From DATHKG01 sp035489435 (GTDB lineage: Bacteria; Bacteroidota; Bacteroidia; Chitinophagales; Chitinophagaceae): a DNA stretch of 64,000 nucleotides. Below the pieces are notes generated by a model. The model worked only from the letters and a program-made list of their open reading frames with translations. It was not told the origin of the DNA and searched no databases. The stretch is taken from NCBI GenBank assembly GCA_035489435.1, contig DATHKG010000096.1, one strand, 5' to 3'. This document shows, in pieces, positions 1 through 11,900 of this stretch (its first letter is position 1; each line of letters starts with the position of its first letter). Both the position numbers and the translations under genes were made by a program.

Positions 1-44
1 ATATTACTACCATTTCAAGGATCCTGGGATTCGAATATTTGTTT

Positions 45-1253
45 TCAGCACTCATTATTTTCGTATTTTATTGCCTTTTCAAGGCTTGTCACAATCCCGG
101 ACAGTTCCACAGCCCGGTTTAGCCATGAATTTGACCGGGCATGTTCCCATCTTAATTTCATCTTCTCAACAGTATCCTGTGCTAATTCCATGATAAGTGC
201 ATTTTTAAATGATTCCTTATCTGAAGTAATGCTTACTACATTTTTGAACTCGTCCAGGTAGCTGAAATCAGTAGTAACTACAGGCAGACCGGCGGCTAGA
301 TATTCGTTGATTTTTAACGGATATATGCCTTTTGTAAATTCGTTGCGAACAAAAGGTATAATACCAGCGGAAAATGTCCGGACATATTCGGGAAGCTCTA
401 TTAGTCTTTGAGGTGGAACAAATTTTACGTTTGGAAACTGTTCCAGCCTTAGTGCGTTTACCTTATCGATTATTCTTCCGATAAAAACAAACTGATATTG
501 ACTGAGCGACGAAATTACATATTGCAAAAGATTGTAATCCAGCCGTTCGTCAATACTTCCAATGAATCCAATGATCTTTACTTCTGAGACATCTGATTTA
601 AATGCCTGATAAAAAAGATCAACGTTTGCTGCGTTCTTTACAAGAAATACTTTTTTTGCGATGTTGCGTTTTGTTTCAAGCAACCATTGCGAGGTAACAA
701 TTGTAGCATCAGCTAATTTAGCAAACTGTCGCTCCTGGGCCGGACCATGTTTCTTCATCCAGGTAGCAGCTCCTATTTCATCATAACAGTGATATATAAG
801 CAACGATTCACCAAGACGCTTGCCGGTATAGAGTCCGATTGAAGGATTAAAAGATATGATATTTATGACCTGGTCTTCCATTCGCAACAATCGCAGATAG
901 CGCCTGATACTGCTCCTGACCAACCAACCATTATAAGAAGAAAGCCAATTGAATATAATACCCGCTTTTAGGAAATTAACCGGAATAGTAACCGGCGGAT
1001 ACAAAAGTATGACTTCACCAGCCAGGTCTGCCTGAACTTTTTTTACCCTGCTTTTGAATCCCAGAATTCTACCATAAGGCAATTGCTTTTTCTTGAAAAA
1101 AGACGATAAAATATCCTTCCAGGTGTAGGAATTATCGACATATAAAATACGGTTTTGCGTTCCAAGCACCCTCATTAATTCGACCGTAGTAGAAGAATAA
1201 TCTGCTTCCCATGAAGGATTAGCAATACATAGTATATTACGGTTTTGCAACAT
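45..1253 (-). CDS. GT4-like glycosyltransferase
   Basis: A 402-residue glycosyltransferase, probably cytoplasmic, adding one sugar to the lipid-linked repeat unit of the surface polysaccharide. The C-terminal half has the GT-B nucleotide-sugar region: a segment reading FSAGIIPF, then a KINEYLAAGLPVV motif near residues 320-335, as in GT4 and TuaH-like enzymes. The N-terminal half is divergent. It is the last complete gene of the minus-strand polysaccharide cluster and starts only 6 nt after the flippase stop, so co-transcription is likely. The donor and acceptor sugars cannot be read from the sequence. Confidence 0.85.
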   Translation of the reverse strand: MLQNRNILCIANPSWEADYSSTTVELMRVLGTQNRILYVDNSYTWKDILSSFFKKKQLPYGRILGFKSRVKKVQADLAGEVILLYPPVTIPVNFLKAGIIFNWLSSYNGWLVRSSIRRYLRLLRMEDQVINIISFNPSIGLYTGKRLGESLLIYHCYDEIGAATWMKKHGPAQERQFAKLADATIVTSQWLLETKRNIAKKVFLVKNAANVDLFYQAFKSDVSEVKIIGFIGSIDERLDYNLLQYVISSLSQYQFVFIGRIIDKVNALRLEQFPNVKFVPPQRLIELPEYVRTFSAGIIPFVRNEFTKGIYPLKINEYLAAGLPVVTTDFSYLDEFKNVVSITSDKESFKNALIMELAQDTVEKMKLRWEHARSNSWLNRAVELSGIVTSLEKAIKYENNEC

Positions 1254-1259
1254 CAGGAT

Positions 1260-2609
1260 TTATCGGCTGTTCAGGGATTTAGATATATAACGCTTCGCTA
1301 TGCCTAAATATTCAGGATATAATTCGAAAATATTCTTTATTATTTGCAGCACACTCACCCCTATCAGCTTCGAGAGCAGAATTTGTGTAGTTAAAAACAA
1401 TAAAAAATAAGACAGGAGTGTTCCATAGGCGGACCCTATAAGGCCAAAATGGTGGATAAAGAAAAAGTTAGAAGCAACATTAAAAAGCGCGAATACTGTA
1501 TTAACTACAAAATTTGTACTTGCCCGACCTGTTGAATCCATAGTATTTCCAAACTGGCTTGTAAATGGGATGAAGAAACAATAGAGTATCATTATATTTA
1601 AAATAGGGACCGCTTGAAGATACTCAGGACCGGCAATTATGAGGATGATTTGTTTTGAAAAGAATGATGCAACAATTATGAAGGGGATTATTAATGTTAG
1701 CATGGCCGCTACTGTTTTCTCATAAATATTTTTCATCCCGGAAAGATCACCGGTCTTTATGATTTGTGCAGCCCTTGGCAGCATAGTTTCACTCAGTACG
1801 AGTACAGGTATTTCAGCAAAATTTATGATCCGGGTAGAAGTGTTATAAAAGGCTACAGCAGCAGGAGAAATAAACCTCGCCACAATGAAACTATCTGTAT
1901 TCCTGAACACCAAAGCAAAGAAATTAGTCCCTAATATGAATTTTCCGTAATTGAGAAATCTTATGAAAATTTGTCTGTCCCATTTCATTCTTAGCCTGGA
2001 ATACTTCTCTCCCAATACCATTCCGATAATAACGCCGGCAACAGCGCTCAGGCCATAATAAATAGCAAGTACTTCCGGAGATATGCTGGTTCTCGTAAAA
2101 AAGAGATATGAAACCACTAGAAGAAACACCCCGTTCCTGATGAGATACATAAAAAACATTCCTTTGAAGTCCATCCTTGCAATCAGAAAAAATTCGCGGT
2201 GGCTAAATGCAAGCAGAAAGATTAATGTTATTGCATAATACTTCAGGATAATTCCCATCCCCTTTGAATGAAATGTTCTTTCAAATAGATCACCTGTTAA
2301 AAAGAAAAAAACAACGAGGATCACAGTGAAAATAACATTTGATAACAATGCTGCAAATTCAAACCCGGGGCGGTCGCGATCTTCACAGGTATTTATAAAG
2401 AGAATGTAGCCATTTTTTACGAGCGCATGCCTCAACATCTCCACTATTGAAGAGATGACAATAAATAATCCCCAAATGCCAAATTTCTCCGGGTCACCAA
2501 AAACCCTTGCCAGTAACATAAAGGTCAACAATCCAAACAGTACCATTACAAGTTTCTGAAGCATAGAGTACTTACCGGAGTCAAGCCAATACGAGTATTT
2601 CTTTTTCAT
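1260..2609 (-). CDS. Wzx-like polysaccharide flippase
   Basis: A 449-residue integral membrane protein with about 12 hydrophobic segments, in the polysaccharide transporter/MATE-like (MOP) superfamily. Members move undecaprenyl-linked repeat units across the inner membrane for assembly in the periplasm. The start overlaps the stop of the upstream acyltransferase by 4 nt (ATGA), showing translational coupling. It lies between glycosyltransferase and acyltransferase genes of the same locus. The call rests on overall hydrophobic pattern, length and context; the substrate is unknown. No Wzy polymerase is visible in the window, although a flippase normally works with one. Confidence 0.85.
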   Translation of the reverse strand: MKKKYSYWLDSGKYSMLQKLVMVLFGLLTFMLLARVFGDPEKFGIWGLFIVISSIVEMLRHALVKNGYILFINTCEDRDRPGFEFAALLSNVIFTVILVVFFFLTGDLFERTFHSKGMGIILKYYAITLIFLLAFSHREFFLIARMDFKGMFFMYLIRNGVFLLVVSYLFFTRTSISPEVLAIYYGLSAVAGVIIGMVLGEKYSRLRMKWDRQIFIRFLNYGKFILGTNFFALVFRNTDSFIVARFISPAAVAFYNTSTRIINFAEIPVLVLSETMLPRAAQIIKTGDLSGMKNIYEKTVAAMLTLIIPFIIVASFFSKQIILIIAGPEYLQAVPILNIMILYCFFIPFTSQFGNTMDSTGRASTNFVVNTVFALFNVASNFFFIHHFGLIGSAYGTLLSYFLLFLTTQILLSKLIGVSVLQIIKNIFELYPEYLGIAKRYISKSLNSR

Positions 2610-3604
2610 ATCAGCGTCTTTTTAGGCTCAAGGGAAAACAGCAAGTCAATTCCAAATTTTTTGCCTGCTCTATAAATAATTATTGGCAAACCGACTCCGA
2701 GGATAAGCCCTGCAAAAACTATAAAATATACATTAGTCAGATGGAGAAAATGAATCGAGAACATACGGAAAGATGAAATCACCAGCAAATGAAGAATATA
2801 TATGTATAAAGAGTATTTGCCAATGAATGAAAGCCCTCTCAGGATATTATAGGCATAAAGCGCCCTGCAAAGCATATAAAAAAAACCGCAAGCCACAAGT
2901 ATAACCAGAAGAAATAAAAGCTGGGTTTGAAATGTTCCCGGCCTCATCTTTAGCCAGATGAGCTGACCTACAACAAAAAGTGGTGTAATTGCCAGCAATT
3001 GCCACATATTGCCTTTACTCTTTTCTTTCTGAGCAAAAAGCTTTTCAGAAAACATCACCCCTAACATTAAAAAAATATAATGATAGAAAAGATCTGAAAT
3101 AATACTGTAGTCTCTAACCACATATGCTAAGAGATGCAGAACGACGGCAAAAACGATATGTGTTATCGTTTTATTTAATAAATAAGGAGATACAAGGATA
3201 AATAACATATTTGTGTTAAATAATGCAAGCAGGTACCACATATGATCAAGATTCCTGGGTTGGGTCAGTATGAAAGCGTAGTCCCGGTAGGTTCGTACTG
3301 AATTAGTATAAGATGATAACAGGATCTGGATAGTGATAAAAACTACTGCCCAAAATAAGTATGGGTATAACAACGTATTCGACTTTTGTCTTATTAACGC
3401 AGTTGGGGTACATTTTCTTATAGCTTTGTCCAGGAAAAGCCCTGAAAGCATGAAGAATACGGGCATTCTGAAATTAAGAACAAATTCCTGGATATCATAC
3501 AGGAATTCAGGCACATGTATACCTGATCTGTTTATTCCCACAAGAGAGTGCCTGTAGACAACAAGTATTATTGCCAGCCCTTTTGCATAATCTATCCATT
3601 CCAT
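2606..3604 (-). CDS. Acyltransferase family 3 membrane protein
   Basis: A multi-pass acyltransferase (acyltransferase 3 family, OafA/WecH-like) likely to put acetyl or another acyl group on the polysaccharide or its lipid-linked precursor. The N-terminus MEWIDYAKGLAIILVVYRH carries the conserved D and H of the family, followed by about ten membrane segments. I chose the ATG at 3604 (332 aa) over a TTG 66 nt upstream because the family usually begins right at this motif and a purine-rich GGGAGAG stretch lies just before the ATG. It overlaps the flippase start by 4 nt. A second, distinct member of the family lies at 13209. Confidence 0.85.
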   Translation of the reverse strand: MEWIDYAKGLAIILVVYRHSLVGINRSGIHVPEFLYDIQEFVLNFRMPVFFMLSGLFLDKAIRKCTPTALIRQKSNTLLYPYLFWAVVFITIQILLSSYTNSVRTYRDYAFILTQPRNLDHMWYLLALFNTNMLFILVSPYLLNKTITHIVFAVVLHLLAYVVRDYSIISDLFYHYIFLMLGVMFSEKLFAQKEKSKGNMWQLLAITPLFVVGQLIWLKMRPGTFQTQLLFLLVILVACGFFYMLCRALYAYNILRGLSFIGKYSLYIYILHLLVISSFRMFSIHFLHLTNVYFIVFAGLILGVGLPIIIYRAGKKFGIDLLFSLEPKKTLI

Positions 3605-3695
3605 TCTCTCTCCCTTTATTGCCTTAGAAAAGGAACTCTTAGAAGCAGGGAGTTGTTCTACAATTTCCAAAATAATTACTTTTAATACATAGCGC

Positions 3696-5888
3696 CTAGA
3701 GACTTATATCCGGCTTTTCGACTTTATTCAGGATAGCTCCCAGGAATTTTCCTTCTAATTGTGCGAGATATTTTATCGATTCCTTATCAGTATGCTTGAC
3801 TTCCGCTGTTGCAGAGAAAATGGCAATTACCCCCTCAGCATATTGTACTAACTCCTTAGTATCAGTAAACCCGTTTAGCGGGGCTGATTCCATAAATATA
3901 TAGTCGAATCTATCCAGAAGCTGAGGCAAGTATTTAAGGAAGTGATTGTAGGGAAGAATTTCAGATGGCGTATAATCTCCCCCTTTGCAACCTATCGCAT
4001 ATACATTATTTACCGCGGTCTCCGTAATTATGCTTTCCAGTTCCTCCTTCCCTATCTGGCCGTTGCCGGAAAATTCTTCCAGGGTTTCCCTTGCTGAAAC
4101 TTGAAGCGTAAGGTCATTGTTGCAAAAATTAGTGTCTATAAGGAGCACTTTCTTTTTGCCGAGACTCAGGCTGAAAGCCAGCGCTTGAATGAGCGTCGTT
4201 TTGCCCTGTTGAGGTTCTGTGCTTGTAAAAAGGAAAATATGCTTACCGCTGCTTTCAATTTCATATCGCATTTTGCGGAGAAGTTCCCGAAACGCGTTAT
4301 TGCGATGATGATCACCTGATTTAAGAATAGTAACCCTGTCTTTCAAACTCTCAGACTTCAGGTTTATGAAATTGATTATTCCTAATAATGGTAATCCCGT
4401 CTGCCGGTTGAACTGTGAAGGTGTTTTGATCGACTGATCGACAAATCCCAGAAAAACGAAAGCAAGACTACTCAACAAAAATGCACTTAGCCCGGAGGTA
4501 GCAAGGACCAGAATTCGCCTGGATTTCTCTGGTTGTAATGCAGGCTGGCCATATACAGTCTGTTTAAAATTGCTTGACGCCCCTTCATTCATATTGGACG
4601 CGATATTATATTTCTCTTTCGCTGAAGTATATTCTGCAGTTGCTATTTCTACTTCTTTTTCGAAACGTCCCAATGATGAGGAAGAATTTGGTGAACCGAC
4701 TACTAAGGCATTACGAAGTTCTGCCAGTTTGCGGGTATAAAAATTAATCTTTGCATTTGCAGCCTGCAATTCACCCTCTGCATTATTTCTTTGTTGCACC
4801 AGGCTGGCCTTTTGATTATTTGCGTCGACAGGAGTATTTGGTGTTGCAGCCGATAAAGGAGCTTTTAATTTCATTCTTTCATGGATGTCGTCAAGTTTTC
4901 CTTTTAACTCCGGATCATTAGATCCTTTCCTTACATATTCATCCATTAAATTGCTGTATTGCCGTCTCAATGCAAAATATTCGCTGTTATTATCTGATGT
5001 ACTCACTGGAGTAACCGGGATGTCTGAGTCTTTAAGCTGCTTGTTTAACGTGCGCAGCTGATAATTCAGACTGAGTGATTTAGCGTTTTCATCTGCAAGA
5101 TATGATTCGTATTGGCTTATCTGTGTAAGCTGATTCGCTCCCAGCACATTAGGATCAATTGAAGAAATGGAATCTCCGATAAACCTGGAGCGAAGCTCGA
5201 GTTTGCTATCCATCTCCTGCTTTTTCTTCCTGACAGAAGAATCCAGGGCAACCATCGATTCAATAGAGCGCTCACGTCGAAACGCCTCTGTATACCTTTG
5301 ATATTCCTTAAATAACGTATTCACAACATATGCAGATAGTTCCGGATTTTCTGACCGAAACAAAAAGTCAATAAAATCTGTTCTTAAATGTCTACCAACA
5401 AACAACTGGCTTTTAAGCGCCGCAACATCATATTCATAGTCTTCAAGCAGGGCAATCAATTTCTTTTCGAATTCGTTTGCTGAATTTAGAATAGCTATCG
5501 AATCATACTTATTGGCGAATACCCGCGCAGCCTCCGTTTTGTCTACATTTAATGAACTGGGGCTCAATTTTTTGGGAGTCCGGTAAGGATCCTTTGCCGT
5601 CAGGTCATGTAAAATCAGTCGGTAACTTAACAAGCTCAAAACCTTGGCAGAATTGATGTTTTCAACGGCGTTGTTAAAATTCACATCGATCTGGGATAGA
5701 TTGAATGTACCATCCGTAAGTTTCAATTCTTCACTTACTGTAAATCCTGTAGATACCTGGGCCAGGGATTTGTACATTTTCTTGTCGTTCAAAGTGAAGA
5801 CAAATGCAGCAACCATTGAAATCAAAGTGCAAGTCAGGATTATCCATTTCTTGCGGTAGAGTAAGCGGAAGATATATACTAGTTCCAT
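3696..5888 (-). CDS. Wzc-like polysaccharide chain-length protein
   Basis: A 730-residue polysaccharide co-polymerase of the inner membrane. A Wzz-type region with TM1 near residues 16-36, a long coiled-coil periplasmic domain and TM2 near 456-482 is followed by a cytoplasmic BY-kinase-like P-loop domain. Walker A reads STEPQQGKTTL near residue 560 and the Walker A' equivalent is VLLIDTNF. The Walker B position reads IFMESAP, with E where D is usual. The C-terminus (VEKPDISL) has no tyrosine cluster, so regulation by C-terminal autophosphorylation seems absent. I chose the ATG at 5888 over a TTG 27 nt upstream. A strong hairpin lies just upstream at 5932-5958. Confidence 0.85.
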   Translation of the reverse strand: MELVYIFRLLYRKKWIILTCTLISMVAAFVFTLNDKKMYKSLAQVSTGFTVSEELKLTDGTFNLSQIDVNFNNAVENINSAKVLSLLSYRLILHDLTAKDPYRTPKKLSPSSLNVDKTEAARVFANKYDSIAILNSANEFEKKLIALLEDYEYDVAALKSQLFVGRHLRTDFIDFLFRSENPELSAYVVNTLFKEYQRYTEAFRRERSIESMVALDSSVRKKKQEMDSKLELRSRFIGDSISSIDPNVLGANQLTQISQYESYLADENAKSLSLNYQLRTLNKQLKDSDIPVTPVSTSDNNSEYFALRRQYSNLMDEYVRKGSNDPELKGKLDDIHERMKLKAPLSAATPNTPVDANNQKASLVQQRNNAEGELQAANAKINFYTRKLAELRNALVVGSPNSSSSLGRFEKEVEIATAEYTSAKEKYNIASNMNEGASSNFKQTVYGQPALQPEKSRRILVLATSGLSAFLLSSLAFVFLGFVDQSIKTPSQFNRQTGLPLLGIINFINLKSESLKDRVTILKSGDHHRNNAFRELLRKMRYEIESSGKHIFLFTSTEPQQGKTTLIQALAFSLSLGKKKVLLIDTNFCNNDLTLQVSARETLEEFSGNGQIGKEELESIITETAVNNVYAIGCKGGDYTPSEILPYNHFLKYLPQLLDRFDYIFMESAPLNGFTDTKELVQYAEGVIAIFSATAEVKHTDKESIKYLAQLEGKFLGAILNKVEKPDISL

Positions 5889-5931
5889 TTCACACGAATT
5901 ACAACAATGATACAAAAAGATTCTTCAAAAA

Positions 5932-5958
5932 GAAAGTCCGGCAATTTGCCGGACTTTC
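5932..5958 (-). terminator. Strong rho-independent terminator hairpin
   Basis: A perfect 11-bp stem (GAAAGTCCGGC with its complement) with a 5-nt loop, followed on the minus strand by TTTTT. It begins 15 nt after the stop of the giant secreted protein and ends 43 nt before the Wzc start, inside an otherwise co-directional cluster. It should end transcripts of the giant gene. It could also limit read-through into the Wzc, acyltransferase, flippase and GT genes. Confidence 0.85.
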
Positions 5959-5972
5959 TTTTGAAACAAGTG

Positions 5973-8900
5973 CTATTTCTTTATTAGTTTGATAACCCCA
6001 AGTCGCTTATTGTCCGGCCCAAGCAACTGCACAATATAAACACCGGGCATAGTCGCTTTACCCTGAAGGTTTATTCTTTGATTCCATCGTCCACCGAACA
6101 CATCAGCGTAAGTCTGCCTAAATACCACCCTTCCGGTAAGATCTGACACCTGTACAGTTACATTTTTCATGTTTGCAGTAAAGTCTGCAGCAATAGTAAC
6201 TTCGTCCAGGAACGGATTCGGGTAAGCTTTCACACCTTTAATTTCAACTTCCGGTATAACAGCGCTTATTTTCAGTGGTTCAGCTTTCTCATTGTTTACT
6301 ATCTCACTCACTATGAGTTGATTAAGTACTGGTTTGGTTGCCAACCCTGTAGTGGTTTCCTCATTCGGACTTGTAGTTTTTGGAGCAACCTGATAACTAT
6401 GAATAACCAGGGAATTAAGGTAGGCAAACATTGACCATTCCGTCATACTGATAGTCAAGAGTACTTCCCCATTTTCATCTGGCTCTACATAATCTAACTG
6501 AACGGTTTGACTGGTATTGAGGGATGCATTAAGTGACACACTTTTTCCGTTAATAGTATAAACACTTGTTCTGTCACCAGTTCCATTCCTACTTCCCAGG
6601 AATACAAAACTATATCTCATAGCCCTGTTTAGATTCTTGATTCGAAGTTCAGCAGTTGAACCCTTATCTACCCACCATGAACTACGCAATACGTTATCAG
6701 GGTAAATACCACTGTTGTTTCGTGTATTCATGCCATCAGGATTATCTCCGCTAAAGTTCTTCGCGATAACCATATTGATTCCGGTTGAAGTATTTTGGTC
6801 GCTTTTCAGATTTGCAAATTCATAGCCCTGTTCAGGAACACGCGCGGTATTGTTCCATGGAAGCGGTGCGTTATCAGTTCGGTTAAAGTTGATAAATACT
6901 GAATAGGAATAAGTTGCCGTTCCGTCAATGTTGCTGAATTCGGAGAACAATGACTGCAACTTCGCACGAACCTTGTAATAATACTTTTTGTTTGCCTGCA
7001 AGGTTGGATCTACAAACGATGTTGCATTTGGTCCGGTAGTAGACACCAGGCTATATGTTCCACCATAGGTCTCTGAGCGGTATACCTCGAATCCATTTTC
7101 ACCTGCAGATTTATCATTCCAGGTAAGACCAATTGATGTTTTAGACTTAGGTACCACTGCCAGGTTTGTTGGAGCCAATGGCGTTCCGTTATCGATATAC
7201 GATTGTATTACCAGGGCACCGAGATAAGCAAACAATGAGTTAGTTGCCTTCTGTGCTGTAAACTCTATGACTCCGTTGACATCTGGTTCCAGTCCGTTGA
7301 TCTGAACAGTATTGGCAACGTTGTTTGCAGCGTTGAGTGACACTGTCTGACCATTGGCGGTGTAGTTAGTCGTTCTGTTATCTCCACCCAAACGACTAGC
7401 AAAGAAAATAAGATTATACTTTCTGCCGGGGACATTCAATCCTGAAATCCTGATTCGTTTGACAGCTGTTGAACTTTCATAGAATACAGTTTTCATTACA
7501 TTATCGGGATATATACCCGTATTGTCACCGGTTGTCGCTCCAAGATCATTTGCACTTTCCCATCCATCAACCAGAGTTATTGAAACTCCTGTGATACTGT
7601 CATTGTCTGCTTTCAGTCCGGTCAACACTCTTCCGGCATAAGGAAGACTGTTAAAGCTATTCCATGGATAACCGACAGGGATTGTCGTATTGAAATTTAC
7701 ATAAGTTGAAGTGATATCCTTGTCAGTAACTGAGATTGTAAACTGACGACTGCTACTTGCACCTTTATCGTCATTTGCAGTTAATGTAACATTGAATGAG
7801 CCAATATTATTACCAGGTGTCACATTGATAGTTCCTGTTCCGTTTCCATTATTTGTAACAGATGCAAATGAAGGTAAACCCAGCGTTTTTAGCGTTATTA
7901 TATCTCCCGCATCATCAGTCAGTGTGAAATTGACTGTAGAAGTTGCCTGGGTTTTCAGTGAGATTCCGGCAATTGTTCCAATTACAGGACTTGTATTAGG
8001 TGAGGTAATTGAAACTGTATCGCTATTGGGAGAGCTTCCTGCAGCGTTGGTCGCCTTGACGTAATAATAATATAATGTATTTCCGGAAATTGTACTATCA
8101 AGATGCTGAGTAATATTAGCATTGTTGCCACCAGGTGTCAGCAAAATGTAAGGGCCTGCTGATGAAGTAGCACGGTAAACTTCGTATGCGGATTCATTGT
8201 ATGCAGCGTCAACCCATGTAAGATCCATTTTACCACCGCTCAGTCTGACTTCAACCTCTCTTGGTTTTGCAGGCGCAGTCCCGTCATCTGCCGAAGTTTC
8301 TATTACCATCGCATTCAGATAACCGAATGCAGAGGATGCTCCTTTTGACAAAGTTACTGTAAGACTGCTATCGGATCCGGGCTGCATGTTAAATAACGTT
8401 ACCGTGTTGCTGAGATTGCTCGCAGCATTCAGACTTACGCTTGAACCGTTAATGGTATAGACGCTTGTCCTGTCATCGGATACGGCACCTCTACTACCAA
8501 AGAAAGTAAAGGAATATTTGGTCCCTGGATCCAATTTATAAAAACGCATGCTTTGCGGGTTGGCATCCGTGAAATATGCTGTTTTCAGGACATTATCAGG
8601 ATAGATACCAGAGTTGTTTCCTGTAGAAGCACCCAACGTATTGGTACCATTATTTTGGTTCTGCCATGGCGTTAATATCTTAAAGCCAATGCCTGTATTA
8701 ATTCCTGCGTCATCAGACAGGTTCGGGAAATCTGCATTCAGGTTCGGAAGCCTGTTCGTGCTATTCCATGGAGCACCAACCGGGAACTGCACCGTTGTTG
8801 GAGTAAAGTTCAAATAGATCTTCTTGCTCGCCGGTGTCACATCATTCACAGAAATATTGAACGAAGTTGTACCCACTCCATTTTTACCGTCATCAGCTTT

Positions 8901-11900
8901 TGCAATAACAGGATAAATACCATTATCAGGATACCCTGGTGTAAGAGTGATTTCTACCGAGTTGCCGTTGACTAGAGTTGTAGCAAATGAAGGCAATCCT
9001 TCAAATGACCAGGTGATAACGTCCGTTGGGTTTTGGTCTGTCGCCGTAAGCGTAAACTGTTTGATCGCTTTTTCGTCCACATTCACAGGATCAATCTCAG
9101 CAACTACCGGGGCATGGTTGTCATTTACCACAAGTTGGAAGGCTGTAGTTCCTGCACCACCATGACTATCCGTCGCTGTTACAATAATATCAGCGTAGGT
9201 TCCCTGTTGCAGGTCCGAAGGAGCGAAGGTGAGTATCCCGGTTCCGTTTATTGCGCCTGGTGTAAATGTGGCAAAAGCCGGGAGATTTGTGAAACTGAAC
9301 GTAATTGGCTCAGAACTACTAACTGTAGCATTAAGGTTCAGTTCAAGTGTTGTACCAAATCTCAGGAATTGATTTGAAACAGGAGCAACCACCGGCTGCA
9401 CATTGATAGTCTTAGCACTATCCTCATTTGAATAAGGAGAATAACCACCATCATTCACCGCTCTTACTTTATAATAATGTATCGCATTTGAAAAAAGGCC
9501 GTCATCATTAAATGAATTGCTGTTAGCCGGAAGCGAAGCAATAAGAATATAATTCTCTTTAGAATCTTCAGAACGATAAAGTTCATAGCCCGCTTCATTG
9601 TTTGCTAAATCAGTCCAACTGATGCTATTAGCAGATGTACTTACTCCTGAACTTGTGAGATTAATAGGAGCTGCAGGTATTAAAGGCAGGGCCAATGTTG
9701 TTGCTGCAGAAATAGCAAACGTGCCAGCCTTCACATTATTTACCGCCAACCCTGAGAGAGCATTACTGAACACTGCCAGATCGTCGATCCAACCATTGTA
9801 AAGGACAGTACCACTTGTGACGTTAAAGGCGTTTGTTCCGTTTGTTGTACCAATACGATGACCATTAGAAGTTGTGGTCATTGCTACAAATGGCAAATCA
9901 AGGTTTGATACTACAAGCACCCCGTTCAGGTAAAATTTCAGTGTGTTTCTATTATAAACAATTGCAACATGGTTCCAGTCCAGGCTGGTGAAAGGAACCT
10001 GAAGTGCAACGCGAACGTTATTGCTCGCCAGGCCTACGCGAAGTTGATTATTACTAATCATAACAGAAATACCGTCATCACTTCCTCCTAAATCAAGCAC
10101 AACCTTATTACCGGTATTGTTTGCCGACTTCATCCAAAATGCCACAGTCCTTTCGACATAAGCCTCTTGCATGAAGCTTGCCGTATTAGGGATGGTGAGG
10201 TACCGGTTGTTGGTACCATTCAGATATACAGAATGAGTCCCCTCTGCCTTGTTAGCATTGTCAAAAGTTGGCCCACCGTTCGCTGTTATGGTCCGACCTG
10301 TGGATAGTGAATCGTTGTATGTATTATTGAACTTCCAGTTCGACTCGATCCAATTTGAATTATAGGCAGACGCACCGGAATTATTGAATGATCTGATACG
10401 ATAAAAGTAGGTGGTTGAACCCGAAAGACTTGCTGAATCCGAATATGAATTAGAATTAGCACCTACTGTACCAACAGTAATAAAACTGGTCAGGACATTT
10501 GGAGTCGGTGTTCTTTGTATCTCGAATCCTGTTTCGCTATCCGAATTATCTTCCCATGTAAGATTGATTCTGTTATATGAAGCTGCTGTTGCAACAAGAT
10601 TTGATGGTGCAACCGGCGCAGAAGGATTCAATGTTGGACTGAATGCAGTACCAGGTATAGTAGTAAAGTTTGTGTTAAGAGGAGTTCTCCATGAAACACT
10701 CATGCTTTCACTGCCCGTATTATGGAAAAACGCTATTGATATAGGGTATACACCTGCTGTTAGTGTAACTGTACCGTCTCTGTCTTGCGCGTTGTGATCC
10801 CCGTCATTATTAACCAATGGGCTAGCTGAATAGTTATATGAACCTATCCAGAGTTTGCTTCCATCACAAGATCTTGTCCGGAATGTGTAAGAACCGCTGA
10901 CAGGAATTGTTATATAGCCTTCCCAAAGAAATCCAAAATTATCGTTTTGAAGTCTGGGACTGATGCTCACTTCAGAATATACACCAGTAGCAACCGGTGT
11001 GAGATTGTTAAAGTTCGGTAGCACTGACCAGGTACCTTGATAATACTTGTATTTGAGGCCGGTATTGAGAGAAAGGTAGTTGCTAGGTGCTGAAAGATTT
11101 CCTGCTTTATCAATAGCTTTTACAATAAATATATAAGATGTGTCAGGTGTAACATTATAGCAAGTGAAAGTAGTATCGGCAGTTACATATGATTTTACAT
11201 CATTAATATAAATTTCATATTTATCCATTGCAACATTATCGGTCGAACTATTCCATTTTAATACAACAGTATTATTTGCTACACTGGTAAACACCAGGTT
11301 CTTAGGCGCAGTCGGTCCTTCAGTATCAGGCACAGTAGTGCTGCTTACTTCAGGAGTAGTCGCAGATGCCCCGGAATTACCCACTGCCCTTACGAGATAA
11401 TAATATTTAACATTCGTGATAAGATTATTAACGGCAAACGTGGTTGTATCCTTCCCTGTTATTCCAATCAATGAATAAGGTCCACCTGAAACCCGTGACT
11501 GGTATATTTCAAATTGAGTTTCATTATTCGTTGGATACGGATTATCACTCCAATCAAGTTTTATTGAAGTGGTAGAGATCTTCGATGCTATCAGGTTTGC
11601 CGGAGCATCAGGTTTTGGTGTGCTATCTGCATCAACTACGGTGAAATTTGGCGACCACGTGCTCACACATCCAAACTGCTCAGTCACTTTTACGCGATAG
11701 TCGCCAGGCGTTGTTACATCAAGATGGCTGGCAGTACCAATCGTTCCAACAGATCCTACTTTTTCCCAGGTGTAACTTGCATAACCTTCAGGCATAGCCA
11801 GGGTCACCTTATTACTCGCAAGCGAAGGTATAACCCGGCTTGTACCGCCAAACAATGTAATATTAGGAGTAATTGTCGTGTCGCGTACTTTAACAACTGC

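Noticed and set aside
7792..8064. Plus-strand frames inside the giant gene and inside other long genes
   Set aside because: They are antisense shadows of well-supported coding genes and have no independent motifs.
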